Assembly: GCA_036393835.1 (NCBI GenBank)
Contig: DASWGI010000383.1
Location: 1-24,742 of the forward strand
Direction: 5' to 3'
DNA: 24,742 bases
From: VBKO01 sp036393835
Lineage (GTDB): Bacteria; Myxococcota; Myxococcia; Myxococcales; 40CM-4-68-19
Shown: piece after piece, positions 6,570 to 14,774 of the stretch
How positions within the stretch are numbered: the stretch's first letter is position 1
How the letters are laid out: each line of letters opens with the position of its first letter
Notes under the pieces: generated by a model
Told to the model about the DNA's origin: nothing
Databases searched by the model: none
The model's input: only the letters and a program-made list of their open reading frames with translations
Made by a program: the position numbers and the translations under genes

Positions 6570-7513
6570 GGCTCGGGCCCCGCGAGCTGCGCGCCCGGGC
6601 GCTGGAGGCGGCGGAGCAGTATCGCCACTGCCTTCTTTGCGCGCACCGGTGCGGGGTCGACCGGACGGGCGGCCCGGCGGGACGGTGTCGCGAAGGCAGC
6701 TCGGTGTTCCTCGCAGGCGCCGGCCTCCACTTCGGAGAGGAGCCGCCGCTGGTCGGCGCGCGCGGGTCGGGCCTGGTCCTCGTCGCGGGGTGCAACCTGG
6801 CCTGCTCCGCGTGCGAGACCGCGGAATTCAGCCTGCTGCGGCGGAGGGTCACCGAGTTTGGCGAGGACCAGCTCGCCGCCCTGTTCCTCGATCTGCAGCG
6901 GCGCGGCGCGGCCAACCTGAACCTGGTCACGCCGACGCACGTGTTGCCCGCGCTGCTTTCGGGCCTGGCGCGGGCGGCGGAGCACGGATTCACCTTGCCC
7001 GTCGTCTGGAACTGCGGAGGGTACGAGAGCCTCGAAGCGCTCCGGCTGCTGGACGGCGTGGTCGACGTCTACCTGCCCGACGCGAAGTACGGCGACGACG
7101 CGGCCGCGCTCCAGCTTTCCGGTTGCGCCGGCTACGGCGCCGCGCTCGCCGAATCGCTGCGCGAGATGCACCGGCAGGCGGGAACGCTGCGCATCGGCAA
7201 GGGCGGTCTCGCCACCTCCGGCGTGCTGGTCCGCCACCTGGTGCTGCCGGGCGGCGTCGCGGCCCCCGAGAAGGTGATGCGCATCGTGGCCGGTATCTCG
7301 CGGGACATCTGGGTGAACGTGCTCTCCCAGTATCGCCCTGTCCACGAAGCCCGGCGATTCGCGATCGTTGCTCGCACGGTCCGCGCCGACGAGGTCCGCT
7401 CCGCGGTCGACGCGGCGCTGGCCGCGGGCTTGCGCAACCTGCTCGTCGACGGGTGTCGGCAAACCGCCAGCCCCCAGCCGACCGCAGCCAGCCGCACCCC
7501 CGAACCCTGTTAG
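6566..7513 (+). CDS. PflX-like radical SAM protein (COG1313 type)
   Basis: A 315-residue radical S-adenosylmethionine protein. The 4Fe-4S/SAM motif C76-x3-C80-x2-C83 lies in GCNLACSAC. An N-terminal cluster of cysteines (C22, C25, C29, C41 in a HCLLCAHRCGVDR...GRC layout) matches the family annotated as putative pyruvate formate-lyase activating enzyme PflX. Further family marks are NLVTPTHVLP, VDVYLPDAKY, VRHLVLPGG and SQYRP. The true reaction of this family is not established, and no glycyl-radical enzyme is next to it. The last about 15 residues are a low-complexity tail running into the next gene's promoter. It overlaps the SDR gene by ATGA and precedes an RtcA-family gene by 11 bp. Confidence 0.88.
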   Translation: MRLGPRELRARALEAAEQYRHCLLCAHRCGVDRTGGPAGRCREGSSVFLAGAGLHFGEEPPLVGARGSGLVLVAGCNLACSACETAEFSLLRRRVTEFGEDQLAALFLDLQRRGAANLNLVTPTHVLPALLSGLARAAEHGFTLPVVWNCGGYESLEALRLLDGVVDVYLPDAKYGDDAAALQLSGCAGYGAALAESLREMHRQAGTLRIGKGGLATSGVLVRHLVLPGGVAAPEKVMRIVAGISRDIWVNVLSQYRPVHEARRFAIVARTVRADEVRSAVDAALAAGLRNLLVDGCRQTASPQPTAASRTPEPC

Positions 7514-7516
7514 AGT
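7511..7516 (+). promoter_or_regulatory. TAGAGT -10 element over the preceding stop codon
   Basis: TAGAGTGCCGCGCC runs directly into the ATG at 7525, and its TAG is also the stop of the radical SAM gene. The string TAGAGTGCCGCGC is identical to that at 14797-14809. No good -35 is visible, so it may act weakly or simply within the operon. Confidence 0.35.
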
Positions 7517-7524
7517 GCCGCGCC

Positions 7525-8616
7525 ATGCGGCCCCCCGTGGAGCTCGGCGAGGCCACCGCGCCGTCGCTGCTGGACGGCGCCCTCGCGCTCGCCCTCGCGA
7601 CCGGCGCGCCGCTGCGGCTGGTGGGCCCGCTCAACGGAGCGGACGCCGCGCTGGTCATTGCCGCGGCGCGCATCGGCGACGCCGCGACGGTCGATGCCAC
7701 GCGCGCCGCGCTCGGGCGCACCGGGCCCGTCGAGCTGACGCTCGGCCACGCCCGCGCGGGCGTGCACGTGCTCGACCTGCGAGAAGACGGCGCCGTGCCG
7801 CGCGCCATCTGGGCGCTCGCGTGGCCGCTGGCGCTGCTCGGCAGGCCGAGCGAGCTGCGCCTGTCGGGGCCCAACCACTGCGAGGGGCAGGCGACGTTCC
7901 ACGACCTGCGGCTGGGCTGGGTCCCTCTCGCGGCCCGGTTCGGCCTCAAGGTCTCGCTCGAGCTGCCGCTGGCGGGGTTCGACGGAGAGAACGGCGAGGT
8001 GATCGCCTCTTTCGATCCCGCGCCGGCGCTGACGCCCCTGCAGCTGGTGCACCGCGGCATCCTGCGCCAGGTGAGCGTGGTGGCGGCGACGGCGCAGGGC
8101 CGGGACGACGACCCGCTGCGCGCGGCGCAGGCGGCGGCCCGCAAGCTGCGCGCGCACGGCGTGATCGCCGAACCCGAGCGCGTGCCGCTGCCGCATCCGC
8201 AGGGTTCGCGGGGTGGCCGCTGGGCGCTCACGGCGGTGGCGGAGTTCGAGAACTCGATCTTCACTGCCTCGGCGCTCGGCGCCCGCCGCGAGCGTCCGGC
8301 GCTCCTCGGTCCCCAGCCGACGCCGCCTCCGGAAGAGGCCGGCGAGCGCGTCGCGGAGCGGCTCGGGCGATTCCTCGCCGCGGGCGGCGCGCTGGAAGGC
8401 CGGATGGCCGAGCGGCTGCTGGTGCCGGCCATCCTCTGCGCGGCCGGGCTCGGCGCGCGCGCGGGCACCGCTCCCACCTGCCACTTCACCACCAGCAACG
8501 TCACCGAAGGGCTGGTCTCGCTGGCCACGCTGGCACGGCGCATGCTGCCGGTGAAGGCGGTGGTGGACGGCGCCGTGGGCGAGGAGGGCGTGGTGGTGGT
8601 GGCGCCGGCCGCATGA
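7525..8616 (+). CDS. RtcA/Rcl1-family protein lacking the catalytic histidine
   Basis: A 363-residue relative of RNA 3'-terminal phosphate cyclase. The fold can be followed along the protein: DGALALALATGAPLRL (start), RPSELRLSGPNH in the middle, LTPLQLVHRG, and the C-terminal MAERLLVP...CHFTTSNVTEGLVSL...RRMLPVKAVV. The residues that make RtcA an enzyme are gone. The GEGGGQ-type N-terminal motif reads GEATAPS and the GSAGS region reads REDGAVP. The histidine that accepts AMP (His309 in E. coli RtcA, in a TEHLLTN/CHLLTN motif) is Gly329 in TEGLVSL. It may therefore be a non-enzymatic RNA-binding protein, as eukaryotic Rcl1 is, or have another chemistry; this is inference. The start at 7525 is set by the upstream stop and the abutting -10. 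It overlaps the next gene by ATGA. Confidence 0.68.
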   Translation: MRPPVELGEATAPSLLDGALALALATGAPLRLVGPLNGADAALVIAAARIGDAATVDATRAALGRTGPVELTLGHARAGVHVLDLREDGAVPRAIWALAWPLALLGRPSELRLSGPNHCEGQATFHDLRLGWVPLAARFGLKVSLELPLAGFDGENGEVIASFDPAPALTPLQLVHRGILRQVSVVAATAQGRDDDPLRAAQAAARKLRAHGVIAEPERVPLPHPQGSRGGRWALTAVAEFENSIFTASALGARRERPALLGPQPTPPPEEAGERVAERLGRFLAAGGALEGRMAERLLVPAILCAAGLGARAGTAPTCHFTTSNVTEGLVSLATLARRMLPVKAVVDGAVGEEGVVVVAPAA

Positions 8617-10217
8617 TCGCGCTGCTCCTCGTCCTCTTCGCCGCCGCGCCGCGCTACGACCTGGTGGTCTCGGGCGGCCGCGTGATCGACGGCACGGGCG
8701 CGCCGTGGGTGCGCGCCGACGTGGGCATCCGCGGAGACCGCATCGCGGCGATCGGGGACCTGTCGGCCGCGCCGGCGAAGAAGCGCATCGACGCGCGAGG
8801 CCTCGCCGTCGCGCCGGGTTTCATCGACCTGCTCGGCCAGAGCGAGCTGAGCGTGCTGGTCGACCCGCGCGCCGAGTCGAAGATCCGGCAGGGCATCACC
8901 AGCGAGCTGACCGGCGAGGGCATCTCTCCCGCCCCTATGAACGACGCCTGGGTGCACGAGAAGGAAGACTGGCTGCGCAAGTACCGCCTGAAGGTCGACT
9001 GGACGGATCTGCGCGGCTACTTCCGCAGGCTGCGCAGGGCGCGGCCGGCGATCAACGTGGGCGTCATGGTGGGCGCGGCGCAGGTGCGGGGCATCGTGGT
9101 GGGCTTCGGCGACGTGCAGCCCGACGCGCAGCAGCTCGCGCGGATGCAGCAGCTCGTCGAGGAAGCGATGGAGCAGGGCGCGCTGGGCCTCTCGACCGGC
9201 CTCATCTACCAACCGGGCTCGTTCGCCAAGACCGACGAGCTGATCGCCCTCGCGCAGGTGGCCGCGAAGCACGGAGGGTTCTATGCGACCCACCTGCGCA
9301 GCGAGGGGGCGAGGATCTTCGAAGCGCTGGACGAGGCGTTCGCGATCGCCCGGGCCGCCTCGATCCCGGTGGAGATCTGGCATCTGAAGGTCGGCCGATC
9401 CCACTGGGGGCACATGCAGGAGGTGGTCGCGCGGATCGAGCGGGCCCGGGCGAGCGGCATCGACGTGACCGCCGACGCCTACCCGTACGTCGCTTCGGCG
9501 AACGGCCTGCACGCCTCGCTGCCCGACTGGGTGAACGCGGGCGGAGTGGACGACCTTGTGGCGCGGCTGCGCGACCCGGCGCTGCGCGATCGGATCGCCA
9601 GGGAGACGGGGAGGGACCTCGACGCGGAAAGCATCCTGCTCGTCTCGTGCGTCGATCCCGGCCTGAAGAAGTTCATGGGCAAGCGCCTCTCGGAGGTGGC
9701 GCGGGAGATGGAGCTCTCGCCGGAGCTGGCGCTGATGCAGCTGGTGGCGCAGGACCGCGGCAAGGTGGGCGTCGCGCGGTTCACCATGAAGGAGGAGGAC
9801 GTGCAGACCGCCCTGCGGCAGCCGTGGGTGGCGGCGGACACGGACTACGGGGCGCGGGCGGCGGACGGTCCCTTCGGCGGCGAGGGGGCGCATCCGCGCG
9901 CCTTCGGCACCATGGCGCGGATCCTGGGTCACTACGTGCGGGACGTGAAGCTGTTCACCCTGGAGGAGGCGGTCCGCAAGATCACCTCCTTGCCCGCCCG
10001 GCGGATGGGCGTCTGGGACCGCGGCCTGCTGCGGCCCGGCGCGTACGCCGACGTGGTGGTCTTCGACCCGGACCGCGTCGAGGACACCGCCACCTTCGAG
10101 CAGCCGCAGAAGTACCCGCCCGGCATCGAGACGGTGGTGGTCAACGGCCGGGTGGTGCTCCACCAGGGAAAGCGCACGCCAGAACGCCCCGGCAGGCCCC
10201 TCTTGCGCGCGCCTTGA
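8613..10217 (+). CDS. D-aminoacylase-like amidohydrolase, atypical metal site
   Basis: A 534-residue amidohydrolase-superfamily protein resembling N-acyl-D-amino-acid deacylases. Seen: the N-terminal beta strands with VVSGGRVIDGTG, APGFID (67-72), GALGLSTGLIY, ATHLRSEG with H227, EIWHLK with H257 (30 apart, as in D-aminoacylase His220/His250), ADAYPY and the terminal GAYADVVVFDPD. The usual HxH after GFID is replaced by LLGQSE (L74 and Q76), and the metal cysteine region (TGNCG) reads TGEG with E102. At most one metal site is likely, perhaps with Glu as ligand, so the substrate may differ from D-aminoacylase. A short hydrophobic start (MIALLLVLFAAA) could be a signal peptide but lacks basic residues. 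The gene overlaps the RtcA-like gene by ATGA and is last in its operon. Confidence 0.85.
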   Translation: MIALLLVLFAAAPRYDLVVSGGRVIDGTGAPWVRADVGIRGDRIAAIGDLSAAPAKKRIDARGLAVAPGFIDLLGQSELSVLVDPRAESKIRQGITSELTGEGISPAPMNDAWVHEKEDWLRKYRLKVDWTDLRGYFRRLRRARPAINVGVMVGAAQVRGIVVGFGDVQPDAQQLARMQQLVEEAMEQGALGLSTGLIYQPGSFAKTDELIALAQVAAKHGGFYATHLRSEGARIFEALDEAFAIARAASIPVEIWHLKVGRSHWGHMQEVVARIERARASGIDVTADAYPYVASANGLHASLPDWVNAGGVDDLVARLRDPALRDRIARETGRDLDAESILLVSCVDPGLKKFMGKRLSEVAREMELSPELALMQLVAQDRGKVGVARFTMKEEDVQTALRQPWVAADTDYGARAADGPFGGEGAHPRAFGTMARILGHYVRDVKLFTLEEAVRKITSLPARRMGVWDRGLLRPGAYADVVVFDPDRVEDTATFEQPQKYPPGIETVVVNGRVVLHQGKRTPERPGRPLLRAP

Positions 10218-10244
10218 CACTGCCGGGCCGGGGAAGCATCTACT
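10214..10244 (+). promoter_or_regulatory. Sigma-70-like promoter of the Mrp gene
   Basis: A perfect -35 TTGACA (10214-10219) is followed after 19 bp by TCTACT (10239-10244), a 4-of-6 -10. A GGAGG ribosome site (10260-10264) precedes the TTG start by 5 nt, so unlike several neighbours this gene has a normal leader. Confidence 0.5.
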
Positions 10245-10269
10245 CCGGCCCTTCCTTCCGGAGGACACC

Positions 10270-11367
10270 TTGGCCAGCTCCGACGCCATCCTCGCCGCCC
10301 TGCAAGGGGTGAAGGACCCCTCGACCGGCCGCACGCTGGGCGAGCTGGGGATGGTGAAGAACGTCGACATGCTGGAGGGCAACGCGGCGCGCGTGCGCCT
10401 CGAGCTCCCCACGCCCGCCTCGCCGCACAAGGCGCGGCTGGAGGAGGCGGTCCGGGCGGTGCTCTCGCCCCTGCAGCTCTCCCGCGTCGAGGTGGCCTTC
10501 ACCGCGGACGTGCGCCGGGCGCCCGGGCGCGGGGTCACCGACCTGGTGCCGGGCGTGCGCAACGTCATCCTGGTGGGCAGCGGCAAGGGCGGGGTGGGCA
10601 AGAGCACCGTCTCGGTGAACCTCGCGGTCGCGCTGGCGGAGCTCGGCTGCCGGGTGGGCCTGCTCGACGCGGACATCTACGGGCCCAGCATCCCCCTGAT
10701 GATGGGGCTGTTCGGGGCGCGCCCGAACTCTTCCGACGGCAAGAGCGTCGAGCCGCTCACCGCGTACGGGGTGAAGGTCATCTCCATCGGCTTCTTCGTC
10801 GACCCGGACCAGGCGATGATCTGGCGCGGTCCCATGCTGCACGGCGCGCTGGTGCAACTCTTGCGGGACGTGCACTGGGGCGAGCTCGACTACCTCATCC
10901 TCGATCTGCCGCCGGGCACGGGCGACGTGCAGCTCACCATCGCCCAACAAGTTTCGGTCTCGGGCGCGGTGGTGGTGACCACTCCGCAGGACGTGGCCCT
11001 GTCGGATGCCATCAAGGCCAAGACGATGTTCGACAAGGTCAGCATCCCGGTGCTCGGGTTCGTCGAGAACATGAGCGGGTTCATCTGCCCGCATTGCGGG
11101 CAGGAGACGGACATCTTCTCGAAGGGCGGCGCGGAGGCGGCGGCGCAGAAGCTGGCGGTGCCCTTCCTCGGGCGGGTGCCGATCAACCTGGCGGTGCGCA
11201 CCGGCGGCGACGAAGGACGCCCCGTCGTCGCCGACCACCCCGAGCTCCCCGAATCGCAGGCGCTGGTGCGCATCGCGCAGAACGTCGCGGACCGGGTCGC
11301 CCTCGCCAACCTGCAAGCCGTGCCGAAGGGGCACAAGCCGCTGGTGCAGCTCGGCAAACGGAACTGA
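10270..11367 (+). CDS. mrp: Mrp/NBP35-type iron-sulfur carrier P-loop ATPase
   Basis: A 365-residue cytoplasmic protein that binds and transfers Fe-S clusters using ATP. It has an N-terminal FeS_assembly_P/DUF59 domain (about 3-75), the deviant Walker A GKGGVGKST (105-113), an LLDADIYGPS segment, DLPPGTGD, and the cluster motif C273-P-H-C276 in the FICPHCGQETDIF context. Length and order match bacterial ApbC/Mrp. The TTG at 10270 is accepted as start because GGAGG lies 5 nt upstream and the DUF59 domain begins at once. It has its own promoter and heads a run with a cupin and two small genes. Confidence 0.95.
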   Translation: MASSDAILAALQGVKDPSTGRTLGELGMVKNVDMLEGNAARVRLELPTPASPHKARLEEAVRAVLSPLQLSRVEVAFTADVRRAPGRGVTDLVPGVRNVILVGSGKGGVGKSTVSVNLAVALAELGCRVGLLDADIYGPSIPLMMGLFGARPNSSDGKSVEPLTAYGVKVISIGFFVDPDQAMIWRGPMLHGALVQLLRDVHWGELDYLILDLPPGTGDVQLTIAQQVSVSGAVVVTTPQDVALSDAIKAKTMFDKVSIPVLGFVENMSGFICPHCGQETDIFSKGGAEAAAQKLAVPFLGRVPINLAVRTGGDEGRPVVADHPELPESQALVRIAQNVADRVALANLQAVPKGHKPLVQLGKRN

Positions 11368-11376
11368 GGGGCGCGG

Positions 11377-11865
11377 ATGACGCGGCCGAAGAACATCGTC
11401 GCTTCCGCGGAGGTCCCCATCGAGGAGACGTCGCGGGGCAAGAAGTTCCAGTCCCTGCGCCGCAGGCTCGGGGCCGCGGCGGGGGGCGAGAAGCTGGGCT
11501 GCAGCCTGTACGAGCTCCCTCCCGGAAAAGCGGCCTTCCCGCTGCACGCGCACCTTTCCAACGAGGAGGCCGTGTACCTCCTAGAAGGCGAGGGCGTCCT
11601 CCGCCTGGGCGATGCGGAGCACCCGATCCGCGCGGGCGACTACATGGCGTTCCGGGCGGGAGGCGACGCGCACCAGATCGTCAATCGCTCGGGCGCGCCG
11701 TTGCGCTTCCTGGCCCTCTCCACCATGAGCTATCCCGAGGTGGCGAGGTACCCGGAGTCGCAGAAGATCGGCGTGATCGCGGGACCGCCGAGGCCCGACC
11801 GGCGCCACATCCTCGGCGTGTACCGGCTGTCCTCGGCCGTGGACTACTGGGAGGGCGAAGAGTGA
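11377..11865 (+). CDS. Cupin-domain protein
   Basis: A 162-residue single-domain cupin. Motif 1 has H57, H59 and E64 (HAHLSNEE, then GEG), and motif 2 has G87 and H99 (GDYMAF...DAHQIVN). The metal-binding three-His-one-Glu set is therefore complete; the motif 2 proline is Arg93. The C-terminal part carries YPESQKIGVIAG and a WEGEE end, seen in cupins of unknown function. No substrate is suggested. It begins 9 bp after mrp behind a GAGGGG-like ribosome site, and the next gene starts inside its stop (GTGA). Confidence 0.88.
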   Translation: MTRPKNIVASAEVPIEETSRGKKFQSLRRRLGAAAGGEKLGCSLYELPPGKAAFPLHAHLSNEEAVYLLEGEGVLRLGDAEHPIRAGDYMAFRAGGDAHQIVNRSGAPLRFLALSTMSYPEVARYPESQKIGVIAGPPRPDRRHILGVYRLSSAVDYWEGEE

Positions 11866-12260
11866 GAGAAGACGACCCGCCCGACGAGCAGACCAAGGGC
11901 TTCGTGCCGGACATCGTGCGGCGGGCTGTGCTCACCGGCGTGGGCGCGCTGTTCATGACCGAGGAGGGCATCCGCAACCTGGTCGGCGAGATGAAGCTGC
12001 CCAAGGACGCGCTGGCGTTCCTCGTCGCTCAGGCGGACAAGACCCGCTCGGAGGTGACGCGCATCGTGACCCAGGAGGTCCGCCGCTTCTTGGAGAGCGA
12101 GACGCTCAGCCGGGAGATCTGGAAGCTCTTGACCAGCGTCACGCTGGAGGTGAATGCCACCGTGCAGCTCAAGCCGAGCGGCGAGCCGCACATCAAGGCC
12201 AGGATCAAGCCGCGCAAGAAGGACGAGAAGAAGGACGAGAAGGAGGACGAAGGAGCGTGA
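11862..12260 (+). CDS. Conserved hypothetical protein with charged tail
   Basis: A 132-residue protein of unknown function. A central helical stretch (FVPDIVRRAVLTGVGALFMT, then EEGIRNLVGEMKLPKDALAF) has an amphipathic, mildly hydrophobic region near residues 18-35. A longer predicted helix (VAQADKTRSEVTRIVTQEVR) follows, then a beta-like segment (LEVNATVQLKPSGEPHIKARI). The end is a Lys/Asp/Glu repeat (KKDEKKDEKEDEGA). GTG start at 11862 overlaps the cupin stop as GTGA. The end overlaps the next gene the same way, so the three are tightly coupled. The helical part loosely recalls phasin-like proteins, but this is not strong enough to name it. Confidence 0.7.
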   Translation: MREDDPPDEQTKGFVPDIVRRAVLTGVGALFMTEEGIRNLVGEMKLPKDALAFLVAQADKTRSEVTRIVTQEVRRFLESETLSREIWKLLTSVTLEVNATVQLKPSGEPHIKARIKPRKKDEKKDEKEDEGA

Positions 12261-12637
12261 CCGGGCCCCGGGGACGGGGCGGGCTGCTCCTGCGGCTCGG
12301 GTTCCTCGTGCTGCTCGGCGGCGGGCTGCTCCTCTGGTCCGAGCTGCGCAGGCCCCGCGACCTGGCGCTCGACCTGGACCTGACCTCCGCGCTGCCCGGG
12401 GAGATCGTCGAGGTGGACGTCACGGTCTTGCGGGACGGCCGTCCGCTGTTGCGCTTAGACCAGAAGTACGGTGCCGCCGGCGCGCCCGCCACGCTGCACC
12501 TCGCCGTGCGCGCCCGGCCCGGTCCCGTCGAGGTGGACGTGATGCTGATCGACGCGCGCGGCAATGCGCGCCGCGCTCGCGCCTCCACCGACTTGCGCGC
12601 AGGGGCGTCCGCCGTCGTGCGCGTTCGCGGGGCCTGA
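12257..12637 (+). CDS. Hypothetical membrane-anchored protein
   Basis: A 126-residue protein with a basic N-terminus and one hydrophobic segment (LLLRLGFLVLLGGGLLLW, about 10-27), then an extracytoplasmic domain rich in beta-type alternation (LALDLDLTSALPGEIVEVDV and VEVDVMLIDARGN). The layout suggests an inner-membrane-anchored, Ig-like or transthyretin-like small domain. No family is recognised. The GTG start overlaps the preceding stop (GTGA), and it ends the mrp-cupin group, facing the convergent histidine kinase. Confidence 0.65.
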   Translation: MTGPRGRGGLLLRLGFLVLLGGGLLLWSELRRPRDLALDLDLTSALPGEIVEVDVTVLRDGRPLLRLDQKYGAAGAPATLHLAVRARPGPVEVDVMLIDARGNARRARASTDLRAGASAVVRVRGA

Positions 12638-12852
12638 CGATTCTGTCGTGGTTTCCCGGCAGGGCGCAACGCGCCATCGAAGAACCCGTCCGCGGCACGG
12701 TTGCTGCTATGTCGCCGGTCCTGTTGGCGACGTCCCCCGAGGTAGGGTACCTGGCAGTCCCTGACCGCCGTTCCGAACGCGAGCCCCTTCAACAGCGCAT
12801 GCCTCATGCGTGCAAAGCTGTGCATCTTTCGACACCTGTGCCAGACGGGCCG
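12638..12852. other. Convergent intergenic region with small hairpins
   Basis: A 215-bp gap between converging genes. It holds GGCGC-AAC-GCGCC (12663-12675), GTCGCC and GGCGAC around a 9-nt loop (12711-12731), and CGCATG-CCT-CATGCG (12796-12810). None has a T tract, so they are not classic intrinsic terminators, though they may help end transcription. No gene is seen here. Confidence 0.35.
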
Positions 12853-14721
12853 TCAGGTGCGCGGCGTGACTGGGGGAGGCGTGATCTCCGGCAGGTTCTT
12901 CACGTCGGCGAGCGGCAGGGTGAAGGAGAAGGTCGAGCCCTTCCCGACCGTGCTCTGCACGCCCACCTCGCCGCCGTGCGCCTCGACGATCGACTTGACG
13001 ATGTTCAGGCCCAGCCCGAGGCCCGCCTCGCGCGCCGCGCGGCTCGTCTTCACGTCGCCCACCTGGTAGAGGCGGTCGAAGATCTTCTCCAGGTGCTCGG
13101 GCGCGATGCCGGTCCCGTTGTCGTGGACCGAGACCAGCAGGAAGCCCGTTTTCGGCTCGGCGGAGACCACGATGCGCCCGCCGTCGCGCAGGTGTCGCTC
13201 CGCGTTCGCGATCAGGTTGGTGAGCACCTGCAGCACGCGCTCGCGATCGCCCAGCACCGGCGGCGTGTTGCGCGCGACCCGCTGGCGCACGCTGAGCCGC
13301 CGCTCGAGGAAGCGCGGCGCGAATCCGGCGACCGCCTGCGCCACCACTTCCTTGATGGAGAAGGGGTGCAGCGTCATGGTGTCGCGCGTCAGCTCGAAGC
13401 GCGAGAAGTCGAGCAGCTCCTCGATGAAGGCGCGCAGGCGCCGGCCCGAGTTGCGCGCGATCTGCAGGCACTGGCGCTGCCGGTCGGAGATGGGCCCCAG
13501 CTTGTCGCCGAGGAGCAGGTCCGTGTAGCCGAGGATCGTGACCAGGGGCGAGCGCAGTTCGTGGGAGACGTTGGCGAGGAAGTTGTCCTTGCGCCGGTCG
13601 GCCTCGCGCAGCCGCTCGTTCGCGTCGCGCAGAGCGCGGGTGCGCTCCTCCACCGCGCGCTCGATGATCTGCGCCTGCTCGCGCACCTTCTCGCGCATCC
13701 GCGCCCGCTCCAGCGCGAGCGAGGCCTGCAAGGAGAAGGCGCTCAGGGCCCCGAGGTCGGGCTCGCCGTCGTGCTGCGGCCACGCAATGAGGATCCCCAG
13801 CGCCGCGTCGGCGGCGCCGCGGAGCGGCAGCGCGAGCACGTCGTGGGCGCCCAGCGCATCGATGAGCTTCTCGCGGAGGGCGCGCGGCGCGCGGCGCCCG
13901 AGCAGGGCGCGCAAGAGCGGGCCGGGCTGCACCTCGATGACGGGCTCCGGGGAAGACACCAGCGACGCGAGCATCGGCGAGCGCGCCGGATCCACCGGCA
14001 CCGCCCGCAGCTCGCTCATGCGCTTGAACCCGAGCAGCTCCAGGGCCTTGGAGGCGGCCGGACCGCGCTGGGAGAGGTGGGCGATCACCAGGCCCCGCGC
14101 CTCCGACAGGAGCAGCGCGCTTTCGAAGCCGAGCCTGCGCAGCTCCTCGCCGACCGTGCGCATGACCTCGGGCATCTCGGTCTCGCGCCGCAGCCGGGCC
14201 GCGGCAGCGGCGAGCATGGCCTGGTGCTGCCGGGCGGCGGCCAGGTCGCGCAGCGCCCGCAGCCGCTCCCGCTCCTGCCCGAGCTGCGCGGCCGCCTCGT
14301 GCCCGAGCCCGCGCAGGGCGCGCAAGAGCGACCGCCGGGGCTCGCGATCCATCCACAAGCGCAGCGCGCCGGCGCGCTCGCCCTCGAGGAGCAGCGGGAC
14401 GTCCGCGCACCACAGCTCGACCGGCGCGATCTTCGACCCCACCTCCAGCGTCTCCGACACCTCCGCCGCGACGCGCGACAGCCGGAGCGACTTCTCCTCG
14501 CTTCCGTCGGGCAGGGGGGCGCGGTCGGCCAGCTCGCGCAGCCGCTTCGCCGTCTGCTCGCGGCGCGCCTTTCCGGTGGCGAGGGTGCCGCCGAGCGCGG
14601 CGAGGCCGAGCTCCGGTCCATCCTCGCCCAACAGGTCGCGGCGTACGCGCAGCTCGGCGAGCAGGGCCCCGCAGATCGCCGCCGCGTCGTCGACGATGCC
14701 CTGGTACACCCGCGGCTCCAC
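12853..14721 (-). CDS. GAF-domain sensor histidine kinase
   Basis: A 622-residue soluble sensor kinase with no membrane segment. The N-terminal region (about 1-150) is unassigned. A GAF-like domain spans about 180-340, and a coiled coil (REQAQIIERAVEERTRALRD, about 345-380) leads to HisKA. The phospho-acceptor is H387 in the NVSHELRSP H-box. The HATPase has N502/N506 (NLIANA), DNGTG (534-538), the F-box EKIFDRLY and GLGLG (567-571). All catalytic motifs are intact. No response regulator is adjacent, so its partner is elsewhere; the receiver at 1792-2142 is one candidate by proximity only. The start is taken as GTG at 14719-14721, with TACGCT (14728-14733, minus) 6 nt upstream; longer in-frame extensions have no good start codon. 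Confidence 0.9.
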   Translation of the reverse strand: MEPRVYQGIVDDAAAICGALLAELRVRRDLLGEDGPELGLAALGGTLATGKARREQTAKRLRELADRAPLPDGSEEKSLRLSRVAAEVSETLEVGSKIAPVELWCADVPLLLEGERAGALRLWMDREPRRSLLRALRGLGHEAAAQLGQERERLRALRDLAAARQHQAMLAAAAARLRRETEMPEVMRTVGEELRRLGFESALLLSEARGLVIAHLSQRGPAASKALELLGFKRMSELRAVPVDPARSPMLASLVSSPEPVIEVQPGPLLRALLGRRAPRALREKLIDALGAHDVLALPLRGAADAALGILIAWPQHDGEPDLGALSAFSLQASLALERARMREKVREQAQIIERAVEERTRALRDANERLREADRRKDNFLANVSHELRSPLVTILGYTDLLLGDKLGPISDRQRQCLQIARNSGRRLRAFIEELLDFSRFELTRDTMTLHPFSIKEVVAQAVAGFAPRFLERRLSVRQRVARNTPPVLGDRERVLQVLTNLIANAERHLRDGGRIVVSAEPKTGFLLVSVHDNGTGIAPEHLEKIFDRLYQVGDVKTSRAAREAGLGLGLNIVKSIVEAHGGEVGVQSTVGKGSTFSFTLPLADVKNLPEITPPPVTPRT

Positions 14722-14774
14722 GTCACGAGCGTACAGGAGCGGACGGCGAGCATGGAAGTGCCGGATCGCGGCGA

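Noticed and set aside
6990..10676. Very long open frame of over 1200 codons on the minus strand.
   Set aside because: It is the antisense shadow of the radical SAM, RtcA-like, amidohydrolase and Mrp genes. It is Arg/Ser-rich with no recognisable domain; high GC makes stop codons rare.
12663..12810. Three short hairpins as intrinsic terminators.
   Set aside because: None is followed by a T run, so they are recorded only as spacer content.
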